Assembly (NCBI RefSeq): GCF_900113015.1
Contig: NZ_FONV01000001.1
Span: 62,001 to 126,000, forward strand
Reading direction: 5' to 3'
Origin: Actinoplanes philippinensis
Lineage (GTDB): Bacteria > Actinomycetota > Actinomycetes > Mycobacteriales > Micromonosporaceae
Length of the DNA stretch: 64,000 nucleotides
Notes under the pieces: model-generated
Database searches by the model: none
The model's input: only the letters and a program-made list of their open reading frames with translations
What the model was told of the DNA's origin: nothing
In this document: positions 57,676 through 64,000 of the stretch, piece after piece
How the letters are laid out: the number at the start of each line of letters is the position of its first letter
Numbering within the stretch: the stretch's first letter is position 1
Translations under genes and position numbers: made by a program

Positions 57676-58628
57676 GCCGGTTGCTGCCGCGGCTGATCGC
57701 GGCGATCGGGCTGGTGGCGCTGGCCGGCTGCGCGAGCGGCGAGGCGGCGATCAGCCCGCCGCCCGGCGTGCCGAAGACCAGCCGGTGCGGGACCGTCACC
57801 GTGGCGGTCAACCCCTGGTCGGGGTACGCCGCGAACGTTGCCGTGGTCAGCTATCTGCTCGAGTCGGAGCTGGGCTGCCAGGTGGAGGCCGTCGAGCTGA
57901 GCGAGACCGCCTCCTGGGCCGGCCTCAACGACGGCAGCATCGACGTGATCCTGGAGAACTGGGGCCACGACGACCTCAAGAAGAAGTACATCGACCGGCA
58001 GAAGGTCGCCGTCGAGCTGGGCCTGACCGGCAACAAGGGAGTCCTCGGCTGGTATGTGCCGCCGTGGATGGCGAAGACCTACCCGGACATCACCGACTGG
58101 AAGAACCTCAACGACTACGCCGACCTGTTCAAGACGGCGAAATCCGGGGCGAAGGGCCAGTTCCTGGCGGGCGACCCGTCGTTCGTGTCCAACGACGCCG
58201 CGCTGATCGAGAACCTCAAGCTGAACTACACCGTGGTGTACGCGGGCAGCGAGGACAAACTGATCGCGGCGTTCCGCAAGGCGCAGGAGGACAAGACACC
58301 CCTGCTCGGGTACTTCTACGAGCCGCAGTGGCTGCTGTCGGAGGTGAAGCTGGTGCACATCCCGCTGCCCAACTACACGCCCGGCTGCGACGCCGAGGCG
58401 GAGAAGGTGGCCTGCGACTACCAGCCGTACGACCTGGACAAGATCGGACGCAAGGCGTGGGTCGACTCCGGCAACCCGGCCGCGACCTTCATCAAGAACT
58501 GGCAGTGGACCAACGCGGACCAGAACCAGGTGGCCAGGGACATGACCCAGAACGGTCTGTCGGCCGACGACGCCGCCAAGAAGTGGGCGGACGCGCACCG
58601 TACCGTCTGGGAGAAGTGGCTGCCCTGA
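57672..58628 (+). CDS. orphan glycine betaine-type binding lipoprotein coupled to conservon 2
   Basis: A 318-residue OpuAC/ProX-type lipoprotein: signal peptide with lipobox LAGC, then [35 protein letters not shown] and YFYEPQWLLSE. It is a clear paralogue of the binding protein at 47823, with the same segments and length. No permease or ATPase is adjacent, so it either serves the 44837-47826 transporter or acts as a ligand-sensing partner of the conservon. The start overlaps cvnD by 4 bases (GTG 57672; GTG 57669 also possible). It ends one base before the convergent EAL gene. Confidence 0.9.
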   Translation: MSRLLPRLIAAIGLVALAGCASGEAAISPPPGVPKTSRCGTVTVAVNPWSGYAANVAVVSYLLESELGCQVEAVELSETASWAGLNDGSIDVILENWGHDDLKKKYIDRQKVAVELGLTGNKGVLGWYVPPWMAKTYPDITDWKNLNDYADLFKTAKSGAKGQFLAGDPSFVSNDAALIENLKLNYTVVYAGSEDKLIAAFRKAQEDKTPLLGYFYEPQWLLSEVKLVHIPLPNYTPGCDAEAEKVACDYQPYDLDKIGRKAWVDSGNPAATFIKNWQWTNADQNQVARDMTQNGLSADDAAKKWADAHRTVWEKWLP

Positions 58629-58629
58629 C

Positions 58630-59373
58630 TCAGATCGCCCGGTCCCGCTGCGGAAGCGGGGCCGGGCGGCCCAGCAGGTAGCCCTGGCCGAGACGGATCC
58701 CCAGCTCCAGCAGCTTCTCCCGCTCGGCCTCGGTCTCGACGCCCTCGGCGACCAGCATGGCGCCGATGTCCGAGGCGAAGCCGGCCAGGCAGCGGGCCAG
58801 CGCCATCCGGACCGGGTCGATGTCGATGCCGCTGGTCAGCGTGATGTCCAGCTTGATGATGTCCGGGCGCAGCTGCAGGATGTGGCTGAGGCTGGCGAAA
58901 CCCGCGCCGGCGTCGTCCACGGCGATCCGGATCCCGTACGCGCGGAGCTGCTCGGTGATCGCCACCAGCCCCGGGTAGTCGAAGACCTGGGTGTGCTCGG
59001 TGAGCTCGACGGCGATCCGGCGGTGCGCGTGGGCCAGCAACGTCTCCTGCACCCGCGGGTCGAGGATCGCCTCCACCGACAGGTTCGTGCTCAGGTAGGC
59101 GCCCTCCGGCACCAGGTCGAGCGAGGCGAAGGCGCGCCGCATGGCGAGCAGTTCCAGCTCCACCCCGAGACCCGCCTCGTTCGCGGCGGCGAACGCGATG
59201 TCCGGGTTGAGGCAGGTGTCCTTGTGGAAGCGGGCGAGCGCCTCGTAGGCGATGACAGCGCCGTCGGACAGGCGCATCACAGGCTGGAACATCGGCTCGA
59301 TCGCCTCGGAGCGCAGGACCGCCTGCAGGATCTCGATGGTGGCCGGGCTCGTGGCCGCCGTCTGCGAAGTCAT
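58630..59373 (-). CDS. EAL-domain cyclic di-GMP phosphodiesterase
   Basis: A 247-residue single-domain EAL protein that would hydrolyse cyclic di-GMP. The catalytic set looks complete: Glu in YEALARF (residue 44), Asn in STNLSVE, Glu in VELTEH, the Asp pair in VDDAGAGFAS (usually DDFGTG), Lys in IIKLD and Glu in AEGVE. No sensor domain is attached. ATG 59373 is chosen, but the ribosome binding site is weak; the ATG at 59400 is an alternative. With the GGDEF protein at 8719 it shows active cyclic di-GMP signalling. Confidence 0.9.
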   Translation of the reverse strand: MTSQTAATSPATIEILQAVLRSEAIEPMFQPVMRLSDGAVIAYEALARFHKDTCLNPDIAFAAANEAGLGVELELLAMRRAFASLDLVPEGAYLSTNLSVEAILDPRVQETLLAHAHRRIAVELTEHTQVFDYPGLVAITEQLRAYGIRIAVDDAGAGFASLSHILQLRPDIIKLDITLTSGIDIDPVRMALARCLAGFASDIGAMLVAEGVETEAEREKLLELGIRLGQGYLLGRPAPLPQRDRAI

Positions 59374-59503
59374 GCTCGAACTGTGCGGGCCGTTTCTCAA
59401 GCGCGGCTCAGCTCGACCTCTGGATTCCCGCTGGTCAGCGGCTTGTCGTAAGCCTGATTCGGGCTAGAGGAGGGCTTGAGGTTGCGGCTCCAACGTTTGG
59501 GCC

Positions 59504-60325
59504 ATGAACGCAACCGCCACCGCCCAGCGCATCGCCACCGTCGCCGCTGTCACCACCCTGGCGCCGGCCACCACGCCGAACCTGTGGGCCCCGGCCACCG
59601 CGGGAATCGACCTGACCGTCGTCGTCCCCTTCTACAACTGCGGCCCGGTGGTGGCCCGGACGATCCGCGACATCGCGGCCACCCTGACCGCCGCCGGCGT
59701 CGGCTTCGAGATCATCGCGGTCAACGACGGCAGCACCGACGGTTCCCAGCACCACGTCTACGGCATCCCCGGCGTACGGCTGATCGACAACCGCACGAAC
59801 TCGGGCAAGGGCAACGCGCTGCACCAGGGTTTCGCCGCCGCGCAGGGCGCCTGGGTCGGGTTCATCGACGCCGACGGCGACATCGCCCCGCACCACCTCG
59901 CCACCTACCTGAAGATGGCCCGCGGTGGCGGCCACGCCGCCGTCTACGCCGACAAGCGGCACGCCGCCTCGGTCAGCGGCGCCTCGAAGCTGCGCAAGCT
60001 CATCTCGATCGTCTACTCCACCCTGGTCGCCCTGCTCTTCCTGCTCAAGGTCAAGGACACCCAGACCGGCTGCAAGATCATCCTCCGGGACGCGCTGGCC
60101 CAGCTCCTCCCCCACCTGCGGGAGCAGCGGTTCGCCTTCGACCTGGAGTTCTTCGTCGCCGCCAAGGCCGCCGGCATCGCTGACATGCACGCCGCCCCGG
60201 TCATTCTCAGCACCGGTCTCAACGGCAGCACGGTCACCACCAACGCGATCGTCCGCACGCTGCGCGACACCGTCACGATCCACCGTCGTCACCTGTCCGG
60301 CCACTACCGTCAGGCCGCCGTCTGA
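59504..60325 (+). CDS. family 2 glycosyltransferase (dolichyl-phosphate mannosyltransferase-like)
   Basis: A 273-residue GT-A fold enzyme. The VVVPFYNCGPVVARTI and EIIAVNDGSTDGS segments and the DADGD metal motif (near residue 124) are typical; DTQTGCKIILRD and FDLEFFVAAKAAG match polyprenyl-phosphate sugar transferases. A hydrophobic stretch (ISIVYSTLVALLFLL, near 170) may contact the membrane. The first 35 residues are extra. It would load a sugar onto a lipid carrier for the neighbouring membrane protein. The 3' end overlaps that convergent gene by 53 bases. Confidence 0.88.
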   Translation: MNATATAQRIATVAAVTTLAPATTPNLWAPATAGIDLTVVVPFYNCGPVVARTIRDIAATLTAAGVGFEIIAVNDGSTDGSQHHVYGIPGVRLIDNRTNSGKGNALHQGFAAAQGAWVGFIDADGDIAPHHLATYLKMARGGGHAAVYADKRHAASVSGASKLRKLISIVYSTLVALLFLLKVKDTQTGCKIILRDALAQLLPHLREQRFAFDLEFFVAAKAAGIADMHAAPVILSTGLNGSTVTTNAIVRTLRDTVTIHRRHLSGHYRQAAV

Positions 60326-62387
60326 GCCACTCCCGCCGGTGCTCGATCACCCCGGTGACCAGCAACGCCGCCAGCGCGACCAGCGACACCCCCAGACCCA
60401 GCCGCAACCACTTCCACGGTGTGTAGCGCACCGTGAAGGCCCCGGAGCCGGCCCGGACCGCCACCGTCCCCGCCACGGTGGGCCGGGTGACCTGGTCACC
60501 CGCCGTCCATTTCGCCGACCACTCCTCGGGCAGCACCACCCATCCCGCCTTCCCCTCCGCGACCTGCCACTGGGTGGCCCCGACGCGGCTGATCCCGCCC
60601 GACGAGGTGGAGGGGACCGGACCGTCGCCGGCTCCGGAGAGCAACGTCTCCGTCCCCAGGCGACCCTCCGCCGACCAGCGCAGCGCGGCCTCGACATCCC
60701 CGGCGCGCGCGCTCACCACCCGGCCCGTTCCGTCCACCGTGACCCGGTAGAGATCGAGCTCCGGCGTACGCAGCACCGGCGTCAGGTCCCGCTGTCTGCC
60801 CAGCCAGGCGTAGACGTCGCTCTCCTGGTCCCGGGCCAGCGCGACGTACCGGACGCCGAGCGGCGCGATCAACTGCCCGAACTGGCCACCGCCGCCCTTC
60901 GCGATCAACTGGTCCAGATAGGCCATCCGGCGTGAGTTCGAGTTGGACCGCACCTTGCCCAGCTCGGTGGCGTCACTGCTGAGCACCGGCCGGCGGAAGA
61001 ACGCCCCGGCCGGCGTGGCGACACTGCGCGTGGCGGTGAACGCGAACGGCTGGTACTGGTGCCAGGGCAGGAACAGCACCGACTCGTCCCCGGCGCCCAT
61101 CGCCCGGTCGGCGGCATACCAGGCGGCCGGATAGTGGCTCACCCGGACACTGCCGCCGAGCCCCCAGACCAGCGAGGCGCCGAGCGAGATGTACATGCCG
61201 ATCAGCGCGGGCGCGGAGGTGATCGCCACCGCCTGCAGGGCCAGCGAACGGCTCGGCCGCAGGCTCGTCATCACCGCCTCCACCGTGGCGCCGATGCCCA
61301 CGGCGTACCCGAGCATCGCCAGCGCCACCCATTTCTGCTGTTCCCGCATGGCCTCGAAGAGCGGGAGGACCTCGAAGGCGATCCGGTAGACGGTGCCGAG
61401 CGGGCCGTCGACCCCCGCACCGAGCAGCATGCCCACGACGGTGACGGCGGCCAGTGGCACGCCGGTGAGCGGGTCCCGCCGGCACATCCGGCCCAGACCC
61501 AGCACCGCGGCCACCACCAGCACGATGCCCGGCGCCAGGCTCAGCGCGGCCTCCGGGCTGCTGTCCGACGCGCCCCGCCAGAAGCCGCGCAGGGTGATCA
61601 CCGCCGTGGCGAGACCGGCCGAGCCCGGGTACGTCGAGTACACGTCCAGGTCCTGGTCACCGACCCGGACGGTGAGGATCGCGTTGGCCACGACGACCGC
61701 GGCGTACGCGTAGACGCATCCGGCCGACAGGATGACGGTCACCGTGCGGACCGCGTCGCGCCACCGTGGCCGGGGCAGCAGGGCGACCGCGACCAGCACC
61801 GTCGCGCCGAGCCACGCCGCGTGCGCGCCGACCGAGATGGCCAGCGCGTACCAGCCGGCCGGGCGGACCGCGATCCACCGGCCCTCACGCCGGGCGTGCA
61901 CCGCGGACGCCGCCATCGGCGCGAGCAACGCCACCGCCAGCAGGAACGGCACGTGCCCGGCCTGGATCCGCTCGACCACGAACGGGTTGAGACAGGCGAA
62001 CAGCGCGGCCGGGTGCCGCCGCCACCGGGAGCCGCCGGCCAGCATCGAGACCCCGCCCGCGACGATCGGGAAGTAGGCCAGGATCATCAGCCAGCTGGTC
62101 GCGCCGGAGCCGACCAGCCGCCGGATCCCGTGGGTGGCCAGCCGGTACGGCAGGGCGTCGAGCGCCGCCGGGTCGAGCCCGTACAGACCGGGGGTCAGCG
62201 CCTGGTGCGGTCCGGACACCCAGTCGAGCAGCAGCAGATAGCCGGGGCGTGTCCACGGCGCCACCACCAGCAGGCCGGCGATCAGGCCGAGGAGCACCGA
62301 CTCCGCCGTCAGGACGCGGGAGCCGGCCACAGCCGGGTAGGCACGCCGCCGACGCCGCCCAGCCCGGCTTCGGCGGTCCTCGGTCAT
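60273..62387 (-). CDS. large polytopic membrane protein, GT-C/YfhO-like
   Basis: A 704-residue protein with about 12 membrane helices (about 20-470), an extracytoplasmic domain (about 480-650) and one C-terminal helix (WLRLGLGVSLVALAALLVTG). The layout, and loops such as ACLNPFVVERIQAGHVPFLLAVALL, recall GT-C type glycosyltransferases that use lipid-linked sugars, or YfhO-like proteins. The external domain has FLPWHQYQPFAFT and YLDQLIAKGGGGQFGQLIAPLGVRYVAL, a pattern of this group. ATG 62387 is used. The donor is unknown; the flanking GT2 and GT4 genes support a glycan role. Confidence 0.78.
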   Translation of the reverse strand: MTEDRRSRAGRRRRRAYPAVAGSRVLTAESVLLGLIAGLLVVAPWTRPGYLLLLDWVSGPHQALTPGLYGLDPAALDALPYRLATHGIRRLVGSGATSWLMILAYFPIVAGGVSMLAGGSRWRRHPAALFACLNPFVVERIQAGHVPFLLAVALLAPMAASAVHARREGRWIAVRPAGWYALAISVGAHAAWLGATVLVAVALLPRPRWRDAVRTVTVILSAGCVYAYAAVVVANAILTVRVGDQDLDVYSTYPGSAGLATAVITLRGFWRGASDSSPEAALSLAPGIVLVVAAVLGLGRMCRRDPLTGVPLAAVTVVGMLLGAGVDGPLGTVYRIAFEVLPLFEAMREQQKWVALAMLGYAVGIGATVEAVMTSLRPSRSLALQAVAITSAPALIGMYISLGASLVWGLGGSVRVSHYPAAWYAADRAMGAGDESVLFLPWHQYQPFAFTATRSVATPAGAFFRRPVLSSDATELGKVRSNSNSRRMAYLDQLIAKGGGGQFGQLIAPLGVRYVALARDQESDVYAWLGRQRDLTPVLRTPELDLYRVTVDGTGRVVSARAGDVEAALRWSAEGRLGTETLLSGAGDGPVPSTSSGGISRVGATQWQVAEGKAGWVVLPEEWSAKWTAGDQVTRPTVAGTVAVRAGSGAFTVRYTPWKWLRLGLGVSLVALAALLVTGVIEHRREWLRRRPDGSGRTGDDGGS

Positions 62388-62511
62388 TTGCTCCACTATT
62401 GCCGCTCTTCCGAGCCTCCGGGGCCGATATCCGGCAACGTTCTCAAGCCGGGCCCCCGGTGGCCGATCTTCCTGGTCATCGCCGCGTTGGGCGGCGGACC
62501 CGGGAGGACCG

Positions 62512-63612
62512 ATGCGCATCCTGATCCTGAACTGGCGAGACCTGAGCCACCCCGCGGCCGGCGGGGCCGAGGTCTACACCGAGCAGGTGCTGCGACGCTG
62601 GGCGGCGGCCGGCCATCAGGTCACCCTCTTCGCCGCCGCGGTGGCCGGCCGGCCCGCGGACGAACTGCGCGACGGCTACCGGGTGATCCGCGCCGGCAGC
62701 CGGTTCACCGTCTACCGGGAAGCCCGCCGCTGGTGGCAGCGGCACGGGCGGGGCCGCTTCGACGTGGTGATCGACGAGACGAACACGGTGCCCTTCCAGG
62801 CGCACGAGTGGGTCGACGACGGCGCCCGGACCATCGCCCTGGTCCACCAGACCTGCGAGGAGATCTGGCACATCAACGCCCCGCCGATCCTGGCCCACCT
62901 GGGCCGGCACCGGCTGGAGCCGAACTGGCTGCGGCGGCTCGGCGGCAGCCCGATCCTGGCGGTGTCGGCGTCGACCCGGGACGCGCTGGCCCGCTTCGGG
63001 GCGTACGACGTGACGGTGGTGCCGGAGGGCTACGAGCCGCCGAACCCGCTGCCCCGACCGGTCAAGGAGGAGCAGCCGACAGCCGTGTTCTGCGGCCGGA
63101 TGGTCAGCTACAAGCGGCCCGGCGACGTGATCCGGGCGGTCGGGCTGGCGGCTGAGCGGATCCCCGGCCTGCGCCTGTGGATGGTCGGCGGCGGCCCGCT
63201 GCTGGACCGGCTCGCCGCGACCGCGCCCGCGCACGTCACCTTCCACGGCCGGGTCACCGAGGCGGAGAAGCACGACCTGATGGCCCGGGCGCACGTCCAT
63301 CTGGCGGCCAGCGTCCGGGAGGGCTGGGGCCTGGTCGTCACCGAGGCGGCGGCGCTCGGCACCCCGACCGTCGCCTACGACGTGCCGGGCCTGCGGGACT
63401 CGACGACGGCGGCCGGCGGAGTGGTCGTCCCGGCCCGGCCGGAGGCGATGGCGGCCCGGCTGGCCGAGCTGCTGCCCGGCTGGCAGCGGCAGCCGCCCGC
63501 GCCGCTGCCCTACGGTGGCGCGCACTCGTGGGACACCGTCGCCGACACCCTGCTGGCCGCCGTCCGGCAGCACGCCCGGGTGCCGCGCGGCCCGATGCGG
63601 GTGGCGGCCTGA
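62512..63612 (+). CDS. family 4 glycosyltransferase
   Basis: A 366-residue GT-B enzyme transferring sugar from a nucleotide donor. The N-terminal domain starts MRILILNWRDLSHPAAGGAEVYTEQVLRRWAAAGH, a typical glycine-rich acceptor loop. The C-terminal donor domain has FCGRMVSYKRPGDVI and the EGWGLVVTEAAALGTPTVAYDVPG segment with the E-x7-E catalytic pattern. The start is clear from similarity. Divergent from the large membrane protein gene with a 124-base gap. Confidence 0.92.
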   Translation: MRILILNWRDLSHPAAGGAEVYTEQVLRRWAAAGHQVTLFAAAVAGRPADELRDGYRVIRAGSRFTVYREARRWWQRHGRGRFDVVIDETNTVPFQAHEWVDDGARTIALVHQTCEEIWHINAPPILAHLGRHRLEPNWLRRLGGSPILAVSASTRDALARFGAYDVTVVPEGYEPPNPLPRPVKEEQPTAVFCGRMVSYKRPGDVIRAVGLAAERIPGLRLWMVGGGPLLDRLAATAPAHVTFHGRVTEAEKHDLMARAHVHLAASVREGWGLVVTEAAALGTPTVAYDVPGLRDSTTAAGGVVVPARPEAMAARLAELLPGWQRQPPAPLPYGGAHSWDTVADTLLAAVRQHARVPRGPMRVAA

Positions 63613-63616
63613 CCGG

Positions 63617-64000
63617 TCAGACGCAGGGGGCCTCGCCCACGTCCTCGACGGTGTCCTCGGCCTCCAGCGGATGGAACGCCCACCGGTAGGAGTCCGGGCG
63701 CAACGTCAGCTTGAGCACGCCGTGGTGGTCGTAGTCGGCGTAGTCGCCCTTCACGGCGCCGGGTGCGGGCGGCAGTTCGGGACGGTAGTGCGCCTGCCCG
63801 CCGGTGCCGACGACGAACTGCCGTACCCCCTTGTCGTCGGGGCGCCCCTCGGGGTTCATCGGGTCGAACCGCTCGTAGTGCGCGTCGTGCCCGGAGAGCA
63901 CCAGCTCCACCTGGTGCTCGTAGAGGGTCCGGAACAGGTCGGCGGTCCGCTCGTCGGAGCCGCCGATCCCACTCGACCAGCGCGGATGGTGCCAGGCGGC
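63617..64000 (-). CDS. calcineurin-like metallophosphoesterase, C-terminal part
   Basis: The gene enters from the right edge, so its start lies beyond the window; about 127 C-terminal residues are visible. WHHPRWSSGIGGSDER and LVLSGHDAHYERFDP (the GHxH metal-binding motif of the superfamily) identify an extracellular-type metallophosphoesterase related to purple acid phosphatases and alkaline phosphatase D-like enzymes. It ends ...DVGEAPCV 4 bases after the convergent GT4 gene. Confidence 0.88.
   Translation of the reverse strand, partial: AAWHHPRWSSGIGGSDERTADLFRTLYEHQVELVLSGHDAHYERFDPMNPEGRPDDKGVRQFVVGTGGQAHYRPELPPAPGAVKGDYADYDHHGVLKLTLRPDSYRWAFHPLEAEDTVEDVGEAPCV

Overview
The window is very GC-rich, tightly packed actinomycete DNA. 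Genes of the same strand often overlap by 1-4 bases (ATGA, GTGA, TGATG), GTG and TTG starts are common, and third codon positions are almost all G or C. Two conservons (CvnA-D signalling clusters), a SigE-family sigma factor, chemotaxis genes and no flagellar genes in view point to a motile-spore member of the Micromonosporaceae, most likely Actinoplanes or a close relative. This assignment is inference from gene content, not from a marker gene. I see no rRNA, tRNA, IS element, prophage or CRISPR array.

1-18200, signalling: a secreted protein of unknown function, an ECF sigma factor with a coupled membrane protein, a beta-carbonic anhydrase, a soluble receptor with four PAS domains coupled to a triple-CheW protein, an MFS transporter, a diguanylate cyclase, conservon 1 preceded by an extra membrane sensor, a membrane chemoreceptor and a GNAT acetyltransferase.

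18200-35750, carbohydrate, aromatic and accessory genes: a secreted pectinesterase, PobA, a PL7-type polysaccharide lyase, a 4-oxalocrotonate tautomerase, a sodium/solute symporter with KduI and an IclR regulator (uronate catabolism), a membrane protein with a PyrD-like N-terminus, an FAD monooxygenase, a DCC/DUF5819/HTTM trio, a DUF4173 membrane protein, a three-gene WXG-like/cysteine-peptidase cassette, and a divergent SDR/TetR pair around a perfect 24-bp inverted repeat.

35770-53528, choline and glycine betaine catabolism: a Rieske oxygenase and a dimethylglycine-dehydrogenase-like flavoprotein (minus strand), an IclR regulator, and an 11-gene plus-strand operon encoding ferredoxin reductase, Rieske ferredoxin, choline dehydrogenase, betaine aldehyde dehydrogenase, a three-gene glycine betaine ABC importer and sarcosine oxidase SoxBDAG. 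Together these cover choline -> betaine aldehyde -> glycine betaine -> dimethylglycine -> sarcosine -> glycine, plus uptake.

53529-64000: conservon 2, whose last gene is translationally coupled to a second, orphan glycine-betaine-type binding lipoprotein; an EAL-domain protein; and a glycan-synthesis group (GT2, a large polytopic membrane protein, GT4), ending in a metallophosphoesterase cut by the window edge.
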